This document shows, in pieces, positions 32,658-41,094 of a stretch of 64,000 bases of DNA (positions within the stretch are counted from its first letter, which is position 1; every line of letters begins with the position of its first letter). Below the pieces are notes generated by a model. The model saw only the letters and a list, made by a program, of their open reading frames with translations, made no database searches and was not told the origin of the DNA. This DNA comes from Actinocatenispora sera. Its GTDB lineage: Bacteria; Actinomycetota; Actinomycetes; Mycobacteriales; Micromonosporaceae. Position numbers and translations under genes: made by a program. The stretch spans positions 2,294,001 to 2,358,000 of the forward strand of contig NZ_AP023354.1 in assembly GCF_018324685.1 (NCBI RefSeq), given 5' to 3'.

Positions 32658-33897
32658 GATGCTTGGACACCTTCCGTACCGCCTCGACGATGTCGGCCAC
32701 GTCCCGCTCGGTGAACCGCTCGTTGCACTGCAGGACGAGCAGGGTGCGGTCGATCAGGTCCTCGGCCACCGGGCAGTCGCCGGCGGCGTACCGCATCTCG
32801 GCGCGGGCCGGCGGCGACGTGAACGGGAAGTTCGACGTGCCGAAGGCGTGCCGCTCGGTCAGCGCCGGGTTGAGGTAGACCGGCCGGTCCAGGTAGCCGG
32901 CGGTGACCGGGATCCCCTCGGCGGCCAGAGCCGCGCCGAAGCGCTCGTTGTCCGCGCCGGCGACCGCCGGGTCGAGCAGCATCGGGAACAGCCAGAAGCT
33001 GTGCCGCTCGATCTCGGCCGGCTCCGGCAGTCGGAGGCCGGGCAGGTCGGCGAGGTCGTCGACCAGCCGGCGCGCCACCGACCGGCGGGCAGCCACCACG
33101 TCGGCCAGCCGGGTCAGCTGCACCCGGGCGACCGCGCCGACCAGCTCGGTCATCCGGTAGTTGAGGCCGTAGAACAGGTGGGTGCGCTCGCCGGTGTCGC
33201 GCGGCCAGCCCTTGTCGGCGAACAGCCGCATCCGGCGGGCCAGCGCCGGATCGCCGGTGACGGTCAGCCCGCCGTCACCGGCGCTGATGTGCTTGGACTG
33301 CTGCAGGCTGAAGCAGCCGATGTCGCCCCGGGTACCGGCCCAGGTGCTGCCGCCGTCCGGCACGGTCAGGTACGCCTGGGCACAGTCCTCGATGACCGCG
33401 ATGCCGCGCGGCCGGCACAGCGCCACGATCTCGTCGATGGGCGCCGGCCCGCCGAACAGGTGTACCGGAATCACGGCGCGGGTGCGCTCGGACAGCGCGG
33501 CCGCCACCGTCTCCGCGGTCAGGCAGCCGGTGACCGGGTCGACGTCGGCGAAGACCGGTACCGCGTTGCAGGCCAGTACGGCGATGACGGTGCCGAAGTC
33601 GGTGATCGGCGGGACGATCACCTCGTCGCCCGGCTCGGGGTCGATGGCGGCGACGGCGAGGTGCAGCGCGGCGGTACCGGACGTGCTCGCCACCGCGTGC
33701 CCGACGCCGAGGTAGTCGGCGAACTCGCGCTCCAGCGCGTCGACTTCGGTGCCGGTGACCCGCCACAGCGCGCCGGACGCGACGACCCGGGCCGCGGCGG
33801 CGGCCTCGGCGGCGCCGAAGGTACGGCCGGACGCGTCCGAGACGGTGGGGAAGGGGGTGTCGCGTACCGGTGTCCCGCCGTCGAGGGCGAGCGTCAT
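32647..33897 (-). CDS. DegT/DnrJ/EryC1/StrS-family PLP aminotransferase
   Basis: A 416-residue sugar-type aminotransferase: TSGTAALHLAVAAI (phosphate-binding), VIVPPITDFGTVIAVL, FADVDPVTG, VIEDCAQAY with the pyridine-N Asp, and SLQQSKHISAGDGG with the PLP-binding Lys, then GLNYRMTELVGAV. The family aminates keto-sugars or keto-cyclitols, or runs in reverse. It leads an operon with two amidohydrolase-like genes, so deamination of an amino sugar or cyclitol is as likely as biosynthesis. AGGAGG lies 7 bases before the ATG. Confidence 0.9.
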   Translation of the reverse strand: MTLALDGGTPVRDTPFPTVSDASGRTFGAAEAAAAARVVASGALWRVTGTEVDALEREFADYLGVGHAVASTSGTAALHLAVAAIDPEPGDEVIVPPITDFGTVIAVLACNAVPVFADVDPVTGCLTAETVAAALSERTRAVIPVHLFGGPAPIDEIVALCRPRGIAVIEDCAQAYLTVPDGGSTWAGTRGDIGCFSLQQSKHISAGDGGLTVTGDPALARRMRLFADKGWPRDTGERTHLFYGLNYRMTELVGAVARVQLTRLADVVAARRSVARRLVDDLADLPGLRLPEPAEIERHSFWLFPMLLDPAVAGADNERFGAALAAEGIPVTAGYLDRPVYLNPALTERHAFGTSNFPFTSPPARAEMRYAAGDCPVAEDLIDRTLLVLQCNERFTERDVADIVEAVRKVSKHHAR

Positions 33898-33989
33898 CGT
33901 GTTCCTCCTGCTACTCGGCCGGCCGGCGGTGTCGGCAGCGCCCGGATGCGCCGGACGCGTCCGTTCGGCGCGCTGCGGGCCGGCAGGTA

Positions 33990-34019
33990 TGGCCGATTAT
34001 GGTCGCGACCGTAAGGCCA
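33990..34019. promoter_or_regulatory. Palindromic operator overlapping the DegT operon promoter
   Basis: TTATGGTCGCGACCGTAA (33997-34014) is an 18-bp palindrome with one mismatched pair, flanked by TGGCC and GGCCA. It covers the spacer and -10 of the leftward promoter. The half-site CGACCGTAA recurs exactly at 42312-42320, just behind the promoter of the sugar importer. Confidence 0.55.
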
Positions 34020-34024
34020 GGCAA
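33996..34024 (-). promoter_or_regulatory. Promoter of the DegT-amidohydrolase operon
   Basis: Read leftwards, TTGCCT (34024-34019), 17 bases, CATAAT (34001-33996). The -10 is a near-consensus match. Confidence 0.6.
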
Positions 34025-34058
34025 GGGGGCAGCGCCACGTAGGTGCCAGGTAGTCCCA

Positions 34059-34087
34059 TTGACCGCGCGCCGGTCCGGCGCTACCGT
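34059..34087 (+). promoter_or_regulatory. Promoter of the first propeller gene
   Basis: TTGACC (34059-34064), 17-base spacer, TACCGT (34082-34087): a strong match to the housekeeping promoter consensus, about 75 bases ahead of the GTG at 34161. Confidence 0.65.
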
Positions 34088-34113
34088 CCTGCAACGAACC
34101 ATTTGAGCCATGA

Positions 34114-34131
34114 CCTTAATTGGTAATAAGG
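34114..34131. promoter_or_regulatory. Candidate operator downstream of the propeller promoter
   Basis: CCTTAATTGGTAATAAGG is an imperfect palindrome about 20 bases after the predicted transcript start. CCGTAATTGATATGAGG at the same relative place before the importer genes (42315-42331) is clearly related. Confidence 0.5.
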
Positions 34132-34160
34132 CCCCTCGAGCTCGTGGTCTTGGAGGCACC

Positions 34161-36245
34161 GTGCCCACACCCCGACACGATCCCCGCTTCGACTCCCACC
34201 GCACCACGCCGCCCCAGCTGTCGCGCCGTGGCTTCGTCGCCGCGCTCGGTGGCGTCGCCGCTGCCGGCGCGTTGTCCGGCGTCGCGTTCGGCGGCCCGGC
34301 GTTCGCCGGCGCCGCGCCGCTCGCCGCCGACGCGGCGACCCTCGCCGACCTCGGTATCCCGCTGTCCGACGTGCTGGCCATCGGTGGCGCCGTCGGCCCC
34401 GGCCCGGACGGGCGGCCGGTGCTGTGGTCGGCGGTGTCCGGCGATCCGGCGCACCTGGTCGCGCTCGACCCGGCCAGCGCGAAGACCGTCTCCAGCCAGC
34501 CGCTGCCCGGCGCCCCCGGCTCGTACGCCGTGGCGATCGGGCCGGACGGCACGGTGTGGGTCGGCGCGTACAACACCGGGCAGCTGTTCCGGCGGCCACC
34601 GGGCCGGGACAGCGCGGTACAGGACCTCGGCCGGCCGCTCGCCAGCGAGACGTACATCTGGCGGCTCGCCATCGACGCGGCCGGCATCGTCTACGGCTGC
34701 ACCTACCCCAGCGCCAAGGCCTTCGGGTACGACCCGGCCACCGGTGCGGTGCGCGACTACGGCACCGTGGTCCCGGGCATGTCGTACGCCCGCAGCATCG
34801 CCACCGACGGCGGCAAGCTCTACGTCGGCACCCAGCCGGACGCGAACGTGGTGGAGATCGACGTGGCCACCGGTGCCAGCCGCCAGCTGCCGCTGCCCGA
34901 CGAGGTCGGCGACGGCGTCGGCAGCACCGTGTACGACCTGAACGCCTACCGCGGTCTGGTGTACGCCCGGTTCGGCTCCGCCATCGACGGCAGCCTCGGC
35001 ATCTGGGACACCCGCCGGCGCAGCTGGAGTCCGTTGCGGGACAAGGTGGCCGGGCTGGACGTGTCGGAGCCGGGGCCGGGCGGGCTGGTCTACTACACCC
35101 GCAACGGGGAGCTGACCGGGCTGCTGCCGCGCACCGGTACCGAGGTGGGCACCGGGCTGACGTTCGCCGGCCGGGTGGTCAACAACCGCGGTATCGGCTG
35201 GGTTTCCCTGCCAGCCAAGGAAACCCCGGGTCAGACCCTGGTCGGGCTGCTGTGGCGCGGCGAGATGTTCTCGTACAACCCGAAGACCGGGGCCGCGTCG
35301 CGCACCGCGACCGACATCCCCGGCGAGCCGATCCCGCTGGCCAGCCTCGCGGTCGGGACCACCGGGCGGCTGTGGGCCGGCGGGTACCTCAACGGCGGGC
35401 TCGCGCAGCTCGATCCGCAGACCGGATCGCCCGCGTTCCAACGGTTCGCGCAGACCGAGAGCGTGCTGGACCTGGGCGCGGACATCTGGCTCGGCACCTA
35501 CCCCGACTCCCGCCTCTACCGGTACGACCCGAGCAAGCCCTGGAACAGCCCGGAGTACTCGCCGGGGCCGGAGGGCACGCCGGAGAACCCGGTGAAGGTC
35601 GTCGACCTGCACGACGAGGACCAGGTACGGGCCCGGGCCAGCGTCGACGCGGGCGAGCACGTCGCGTACGGCACGCTGCCGAACACCACGCTCGGTGGCG
35701 CGCTGGTGCTGGTGGCGAAGGCGACCAACGCGGCGAGCGTGCACCGGCCGGTGGTCACCGACCAGTCGATCGTGTCGCTCGCGTACACCGCCGGCACGAT
35801 CGTCGGCGGTACCTCGATCCACGGCGGGTACTCGGTGCCGGCGCCGACGCAGACCGAGGCGAAGCTGTTCGGGTTCGACCCGGTGGCCGACGCGAAGACG
35901 TTCGAGGCGGTGCCGGTACCGGGCGCCGAGTCGGTCGACGGCCTGGTCGTCGACGCCGACGGCGGCGTCTGGGGCTACGCGGCGGGCACCCTGTTCGCCT
36001 TCGACCTGGCCAGCCGTACCGTGACCCGCCGGGCCACGGTGGGCGCCGGCACCGGCCGGCTCGGCTACGACGCCGGCACGGACACGTTCCTGGTCCTGTC
36101 CGGTGGCACGCTGCACCGGGTGGCGCGCGCCGACCTCGCGGTGACCGCGGTGGTCGACACCGATGCCACCTTCCTCGCGGTCGCCCCGGACGGCACCGCG
36201 TTCCTCGGCGCCAACACCCACGTGTACCGGGTGGTGCCGGCATGA
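34161..36245 (+). CDS. Secreted (Tat) beta-propeller protein 1
   Basis: A 694-residue exported protein. A twin-arginine signal (SRRGFVAALGGVAAAGAL) near residues 20-45 is followed by repeated blade-like units of the pattern DG-x-V/I-Y/W-x-G-x-Y ... L/F-x-Y-D-P-A-T-G (for example GTVWVGAYNTGQLFR, IVYGCTYPSAKAFGYDPATG, KLYVGTQPDANVV), typical of SMP-30/quinoprotein-like beta-propellers. It is paralogous to the next gene and to the one at 46567. Function unknown; several polysaccharide lyase families and sugar-binding proteins use this fold. GTG at 34161 has TTGGAGG 4 bases upstream; an ATG at 34110 would place an operator-like site inside the gene. Tat export suggests folding or cofactor loading before secretion. 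Confidence 0.82.
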   Translation: MPTPRHDPRFDSHRTTPPQLSRRGFVAALGGVAAAGALSGVAFGGPAFAGAAPLAADAATLADLGIPLSDVLAIGGAVGPGPDGRPVLWSAVSGDPAHLVALDPASAKTVSSQPLPGAPGSYAVAIGPDGTVWVGAYNTGQLFRRPPGRDSAVQDLGRPLASETYIWRLAIDAAGIVYGCTYPSAKAFGYDPATGAVRDYGTVVPGMSYARSIATDGGKLYVGTQPDANVVEIDVATGASRQLPLPDEVGDGVGSTVYDLNAYRGLVYARFGSAIDGSLGIWDTRRRSWSPLRDKVAGLDVSEPGPGGLVYYTRNGELTGLLPRTGTEVGTGLTFAGRVVNNRGIGWVSLPAKETPGQTLVGLLWRGEMFSYNPKTGAASRTATDIPGEPIPLASLAVGTTGRLWAGGYLNGGLAQLDPQTGSPAFQRFAQTESVLDLGADIWLGTYPDSRLYRYDPSKPWNSPEYSPGPEGTPENPVKVVDLHDEDQVRARASVDAGEHVAYGTLPNTTLGGALVLVAKATNAASVHRPVVTDQSIVSLAYTAGTIVGGTSIHGGYSVPAPTQTEAKLFGFDPVADAKTFEAVPVPGAESVDGLVVDADGGVWGYAAGTLFAFDLASRTVTRRATVGAGTGRLGYDAGTDTFLVLSGGTLHRVARADLAVTAVVDTDATFLAVAPDGTAFLGANTHVYRVVPA

Positions 36246-38293
36246 GCGAGCGTGCGCGAGCGAGTCATGGCCGTCGTCCGCTGCGGGCGCCTCGGCGAGA
36301 GGCAGGCACGAACGGAGGCGGCCCGAGGCGGGTCGCGTCGTCGCGCGGGCGGATGGCGGGTCGACTCGGCCGGCTGGCCGGACTGGTACTGGTGGCGGCG
36401 CTGGGCGCCGCGTCGCTCGTGGCCGGCCCGGCCGCCGCCGCGCCGGCCCGGCCGGCGGGCGGGACCGCCGCCGCGCCCCGGGTGGACGATCTGGGCCCGG
36501 CCTCCGAGGTCACCTCGACCGGCGTGGCCGAACCGGTGGGCGATCTCGTCTACACCGCGACGTCCGGTGTCTCGCCGGTGCAGGTGGCCGCGTTCGACCC
36601 GGCACAGCACCGGGTCACGACGACGATCGACCTGCCGACCGGCGCCGGGACCTGGGCGATGGCGCACGTGGGTACCGACCTGTACGTCGCCACCTACGAC
36701 CCGGGCGACCTGTACCGGATCGACACGACGACCGGCACGGCGACGAAGGTGGCGAACTTCGGCTCGTTCGTCTGGGCGATCGCCGCGGCGCCGGACGGCA
36801 CGATCGTGGCCGGCACCTATCCGGACGCCGGGGTGTGGAGCTACGACCCGGCGACCGGCCAGACCCGCAGGTACGGCGCCGCCGTGGCGGGCGAGCAGTA
36901 CGTGCGGTCCATCGCGGTCACCGACACCACGATCTTCGCCGGCGTCGGCGCGCACGCGCACCTGATCGCGATCGACCGCACCACCGGGGACCGCACCGAC
37001 GTGCTGCCCGCGCAGTACGCGAACCGGACGTTCGTGGCGACGCTCGCGCTGTCCGGCAACACCCTCGCCGCCGGCCTCTCGCCGACCGGCACCATGCTGG
37101 TGTTCTCGCTGGACGACCTGGCGCACCCGGTCGAGGTGCAGGCCGACGCGGCCGAGCAGTACGTCACCGCGATCACCGTGCACGGCGACTCGATCTACCT
37201 CGGTACCCGGCCGGCCGGCGTGCTGTGGCGCTACGACACGGCGAGCGACACCGTCACCCGGCTCGGTTCGCCGTACGACGGGGCGTACTTCAACCGGATC
37301 ATGGTGGGCGCCGACGACGCCGTGACCGCGGAACTGACCAGCACGTTCGTCGACTACGACGCGGGCACGGGCACGTTCGACGGCACCGACCTGACCGCGG
37401 CGGGCCTGCCGCCGGCGCCGGAGCTGGCCATGCAGGTCACCGCCACCGACGACCGGGTCCTGGTCAGCGGCAAGGCCGGCGTGCAGGTGCACGACCTCGC
37501 CACCGGGGCCAGCCACCGGACGTTCCTGGCCGGTGAGGCGAAGACCATGACCCCGGTCGGCGGGCACGTCTACCTCGGTGTGTACACGCTGGCCCGGCTG
37601 TTCTCGATCGCACCGGACGGTACCGAGCTGCACAAGGTCGGGGACGTGGCGAACGAGCAGACCCGGCCGACCGACGCGGTGTACGACCCGGCGGTGGGCA
37701 AGCTGCTGGTGACCACCGAGGCCGACTACGGCAAGTACAACGGGGCGCTGGCCTGCTTCGATCCGCGCACCGGAGCGGTCCAGGTGTACCGCGGCGTGGT
37801 GCCGGACCAGTCGGTGCGCTCGGTCGCCGCCGCCGCCGGCACCGCCTACCTGGGCAGCGAGATCCGCAACAGCCTGGGTACCGACCCGGTCGTCAGGGAG
37901 GCGACGCTGTCCGCGTTCGACCTGCGCCGCGGCGCGGTGCGCTGGCAGGTCACGCCGGTACCGGGTGCCGGCCAGATCACCGACCTCGCCCTCTGGCGCG
38001 GCAAGCTCTACGGCACCACCGACACCGGGACCCTGTTCGCCTTCGACCCCCGTACCCGAGCCGTACTGTCCACAGTGGATGTCGGCGCCGGCGCCACGCT
38101 GGTGACCGCGGGCGGCCAACTCTACGGCGCCACCGGCGAGCGGATCTTCCGGGTGAACGGTGACGGCACCACGACCACCGTGCTCGACGACCTCGCCGCC
38201 GAAACCTACGGCCCACCCATGCTCGCCGCGGCCCCGGACGGCGACTCCCTCTACACCGTCCGCCACCGCAACCTCATCCGCCTCTGGCTCTGA
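36242..38293 (+). CDS. Secreted beta-propeller protein 2
   Basis: 683 residues from the ATG that overlaps the previous stop (ATGA). The first 37 residues look non-native (GAGCGAGCG-type sequence), and the natural signal peptide is AGRLGRLAGLVLVAALGAAS ending in AAAAPA, so the ATG at 36353 (646 residues) is a serious alternative. The rest is made of propeller blades like those of its neighbour (DGTIVAGTYPDAGVWSYDPATG, DSIYLGTRPAGVLWRYD, KLYGTTDTGTLFAFDPRT). Exported, general secretory type. No catalytic residues can be named. Confidence 0.78.
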   Translation: MSERARASHGRRPLRAPRREAGTNGGGPRRVASSRGRMAGRLGRLAGLVLVAALGAASLVAGPAAAAPARPAGGTAAAPRVDDLGPASEVTSTGVAEPVGDLVYTATSGVSPVQVAAFDPAQHRVTTTIDLPTGAGTWAMAHVGTDLYVATYDPGDLYRIDTTTGTATKVANFGSFVWAIAAAPDGTIVAGTYPDAGVWSYDPATGQTRRYGAAVAGEQYVRSIAVTDTTIFAGVGAHAHLIAIDRTTGDRTDVLPAQYANRTFVATLALSGNTLAAGLSPTGTMLVFSLDDLAHPVEVQADAAEQYVTAITVHGDSIYLGTRPAGVLWRYDTASDTVTRLGSPYDGAYFNRIMVGADDAVTAELTSTFVDYDAGTGTFDGTDLTAAGLPPAPELAMQVTATDDRVLVSGKAGVQVHDLATGASHRTFLAGEAKTMTPVGGHVYLGVYTLARLFSIAPDGTELHKVGDVANEQTRPTDAVYDPAVGKLLVTTEADYGKYNGALACFDPRTGAVQVYRGVVPDQSVRSVAAAAGTAYLGSEIRNSLGTDPVVREATLSAFDLRRGAVRWQVTPVPGAGQITDLALWRGKLYGTTDTGTLFAFDPRTRAVLSTVDVGAGATLVTAGGQLYGATGERIFRVNGDGTTTTVLDDLAAETYGPPMLAAAPDGDSLYTVRHRNLIRLWL

Positions 38294-38722
38294 CCAACCC
38301 CGGCCCGCGCCGCCAAACCCTCCACAACGGACACAACAAGAACGGCGCGGGCCAGGGCGTCGCGGGAGCACGGCCTCGGACCAATGCGTAGCGGCCCGGC
38401 ACCCCGACGGCGAGCACCCTTCCCCGACCTTCCGAGACGCCCAGGCGGCGTCAGGACCTCGTCTCCGCGTCCCCGGCGGGGGATGGTCAAGGGGGCGACC
38501 CCCTTGACGGGGAAGGAGCGCGAGGAGGGGGCGAAGCCCTCTCCTCGCATTCCGCCACGCGGGGTCAAAGCGGCGAACAGAGGTGGCCTTTACCGCACCA
38601 GCCACACGCGGCAGCCGTACAGAGGTGGCCTTCACACCAGCACCCCGAGCGGGCAGGCGGAGAACAGGGATGGCCTTCACACCGCCGGCCCGAACGCACC
38701 GGAACGCGGCAGACAACCGCCC
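38294..38722. other. 429-base intergenic region with repeat copy C
   Basis: Convergent gap between propeller gene 2 and the regulator gene. About half is occupied by the third copy of the structured repeat; the part 38294-38430 shows nothing recognisable. Confidence 0.6.
38444..38690 (+). repeat. Structured interspersed repeat, copy C
   Basis: Same order as copies A and B: CCAGGCGGCGTC (38449), hairpin 1 at 38487-38507 (TCAAGGGGG, loop CGA), hairpin 2 at 38520-38548 (GCGAGGAG...CTCCTCGC), ACGCGGGGTCAAAG, then three ACAGAGGTGGCCTT units at 38577, 38619 and 38664 (period 42-45 bases). Confidence 0.75.
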
Positions 38723-40009
38723 TCAGCCGAGGCGGACCCGGTAGATGGTCGGGGGCCGCCCGGTCGTGCCCGCCATGACCCGCCCGATCGGCTGCGCCAC
38801 CCCGGCCCGCTCCAACCGCTTCAACGTACGGCGGGCCGATCGCGGCTCGATGTCGAGCGCCTCGGCCACGTCGGACGCGGTGACCCCGTCGGCACCCCGC
38901 TCGTACAGCATGGCCTTGAGCCGGTCCAGGTTCGCCTTGGACAGGCCGGAGCGGCGCGCGGCCACCCCGACCGGCACCGGCTCGTCGTCGCCGGCCTCGG
39001 CCGGGCCGACCCCGCCGAGCATGATGTCGCCGCCGTTGCCGAGCGACACCACGGCGGCGAACGGTCCGGCGGCCCGGCAGCGGGCCAGGGCGCGGCGGGC
39101 CAGCGCCTCGGCCTCGGCGGCCGAGCGGCCGACGCCGCAGCCGACGTGCGCCCACATGTGCCGCTGGCTGAGCGCCCCGAGCAGCGGCAGCCGCTGGAAG
39201 CCGCCGGTCACGCCCTCCAGCACGCCGCGGGTGGTGACCAGCAGGTACCGGCCCTCCTGCAGGGTGAACAGGCTGCCGGCGAGCGCGGTGATGTCGTCGG
39301 CGAGTTCCTGGTCGGGTTCGGACAGGTCGATGAAGCCGAGCACCACCTGGGCGTCGGCGTGTACCCGGCCGGCGGAGGCCAGCATGATCGTCTGCAGTGC
39401 GGACCGGACCGACACGATCGCCGGGGCCAGCCGTACCGTCTCGATGTCGCCGCGGATCTGCTCGTACACCGAGCGGACGCAGGTGATCGCGACGCTGCGC
39501 TCGGCGCTGCGGGCGGCGGCCCGGTGGAAGTCGGCGAACTGCGCGGCGTCGCGCCCCGGCCGGTACTCCATCACCCGGACCCCTTCGACCGGCAGTGCGG
39601 CGTCCCGGAACGCCTCCACCACCTGGTCGCGGTCCAGGGTGTCGATGCTGATGGTGTCGACGGCGCGGCCGGAGGACAGCAGCTCGACGAGCACCCGGTA
39701 CAGGGTGGCCCCGCTGTAGGTGATGTAGGTGGCGGGCCGGTCCAGCACCCCGGCCTGCTGCGCCAGCGTGTACGGGATGGCGCCGGTGAACAGCCAGGAG
39801 TCGACCTCCGGCGGCCGGTCGGCGACGATCTCTGCCGCCTGCGACTCGTTCTGGTACGGCAGCGGGTGCAGCTCCAGCTGTGGGAAGTCGCGGGCGGCGA
39901 CCTGCTGTACCAGCGGTACCAGGTCAGGCGGACCGACCACACCGACGGTGGCCCGCACCTCCGCCTGGTACCGGGGGTTGGTCATCACGCCTGCATCGTG
40001 CCATGTCAT
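38723..40009 (-). CDS. Transcriptional regulator with N-terminal sensor domain and C-terminal winged helix
   Basis: A 428-residue protein. Residues 15-210 (TVGVVGPPDLVPLVQQVA, FTGAIPYTLAQQAGVL, TYITYSGATLYRVLVEL) resemble the PrpR/NtrC-type N-terminal ligand-sensor fold; a middle part (HMWAHVGCGVGRSAAEAEALARRAL, VVSLGNGGDIMLGGVG) looks like a degenerate nucleotide-cyclase-type fold. The end is a helix-turn-helix (VTASDVAEALDIEPRSARRTLKRLERAGVAQPIGR). Being last in an operon with two catabolic genes, it is the prime candidate for the regulator of this locus. The ATG overlaps the preceding stop (ATGA). Confidence 0.7.
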   Translation of the reverse strand: MTWHDAGVMTNPRYQAEVRATVGVVGPPDLVPLVQQVAARDFPQLELHPLPYQNESQAAEIVADRPPEVDSWLFTGAIPYTLAQQAGVLDRPATYITYSGATLYRVLVELLSSGRAVDTISIDTLDRDQVVEAFRDAALPVEGVRVMEYRPGRDAAQFADFHRAAARSAERSVAITCVRSVYEQIRGDIETVRLAPAIVSVRSALQTIMLASAGRVHADAQVVLGFIDLSEPDQELADDITALAGSLFTLQEGRYLLVTTRGVLEGVTGGFQRLPLLGALSQRHMWAHVGCGVGRSAAEAEALARRALARCRAAGPFAAVVSLGNGGDIMLGGVGPAEAGDDEPVPVGVAARRSGLSKANLDRLKAMLYERGADGVTASDVAEALDIEPRSARRTLKRLERAGVAQPIGRVMAGTTGRPPTIYRVRLG

Positions 40010-41094
40010 GGAGCCGCCGTACCGTCCCGCACCGCCACGGTCGGCCCGGTGGCCAGCGCCTTCGGGTCGTCGAGCCGGGCCGCGCCACCGGTCAGGTCGG
40101 GGTAGGCGGCGAGCACCCGGTCGATCTGCTCGGCCTGGCCGGCGGAGAGCCGTTCGGCGTCGGCCAGGCACCAGTTGCCGGCCAGCAACCCGTCCCGGGC
40201 GAGTACCTCGTTGACCCCGGCGATGCTGCCGGCGAAGCGGTGCGCGGCGTCGAACACCGCCGAGTTCGCGTCGGTGAGCTGGGCGGCGCGGGCCAGCAGC
40301 TCCAGCGGTACCGGCGCACCGGCGCGGACGATCGCGCGGGCCTGGGCGTGCAGCGCCACCGCGGCCGGGGTCCACACCGCCCACTGGCCGAGCAGCCCGC
40401 CGACGATGTGCACCGTGGTCGGCCCGAACCGGTACGGGGTGAGCAGGTCGGCGACGATGTTGTCGTCGTTGCCGGTGTAGAGCGCGATCCGGTCCGCGCG
40501 GCCGGCGTCGACGACGGCGCGGATCACCTCGATCGTCGCGTACCGGTCGAACGGTGCGATCTTGATCGCCTCGACGCCGTCCAGCTCGGCGTACCGGCGC
40601 CAGAACTCGTAGCCGAAGCTGCGCCGGCCGATCGTCGGCTGCAGGTAGAAGCCGAAGACCGGGAGGATCTCGGCGACCGCGGCGACGCCGGCGAGAATGT
40701 CCGCCTCGGGCGCGTCGCCCCAGCCGTTCATCGCCACCAGCGCCAGGTCGTAGCCGAGGTCGGCGGCGAGTCGTGCCTCGGCGACGGCCCGGTCGGTCGG
40801 TCCGAGCACCCCGGCGACCAGCAGCGCGCGGCTGCCACCGACCGGGTTCGGCGCCACCGCCGCGGCCTCCTCGGCGGCCAGCCGCAGCACCGGCTCGTAC
40901 AGCCCGTTGTGGTGGATCTCGAACTGGGTGGTGTGCACGCCGACCGCGACGCCGCCGGCGCCCGCACCCAGGTAGTACCGGGTCAGGCCGCGCTGCCGGG
41001 GCTCGTCCAGCCGCAGGTCGGCGGTGAGCGCCAGCGGGTGGGCCGGGATGACCATGCCGTCGCGCAGCCGGCTGCGCTTCTCGTCGTCGTACAT
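40006..41094 (-). CDS. DUF993 family protein (DHDPS superfamily lyase)
   Basis: A 362-residue protein of the dihydrodipicolinate synthase-like DUF993 family: GMVIPAHPLALTADLRLDEPRQRGLTRYYLGAGAGGVAVGVHTTQFEI at the start (broken by the family Pro-Ala turn), PVFGFYLQPTIGRR, and VEAIKIAPFDRYATIEV where the Lys is the likely Schiff-base residue, and LYTGNDDNIV. Members sit in sugar-catabolic operons with NAD-dependent dehydrogenases. The substrate is unknown. Its ATG shares one base with the previous stop (TGATG). Confidence 0.82.
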   Translation of the reverse strand: MYDDEKRSRLRDGMVIPAHPLALTADLRLDEPRQRGLTRYYLGAGAGGVAVGVHTTQFEIHHNGLYEPVLRLAAEEAAAVAPNPVGGSRALLVAGVLGPTDRAVAEARLAADLGYDLALVAMNGWGDAPEADILAGVAAVAEILPVFGFYLQPTIGRRSFGYEFWRRYAELDGVEAIKIAPFDRYATIEVIRAVVDAGRADRIALYTGNDDNIVADLLTPYRFGPTTVHIVGGLLGQWAVWTPAAVALHAQARAIVRAGAPVPLELLARAAQLTDANSAVFDAAHRFAGSIAGVNEVLARDGLLAGNWCLADAERLSAGQAEQIDRVLAAYPDLTGGAARLDDPKALATGPTVAVRDGTAAP

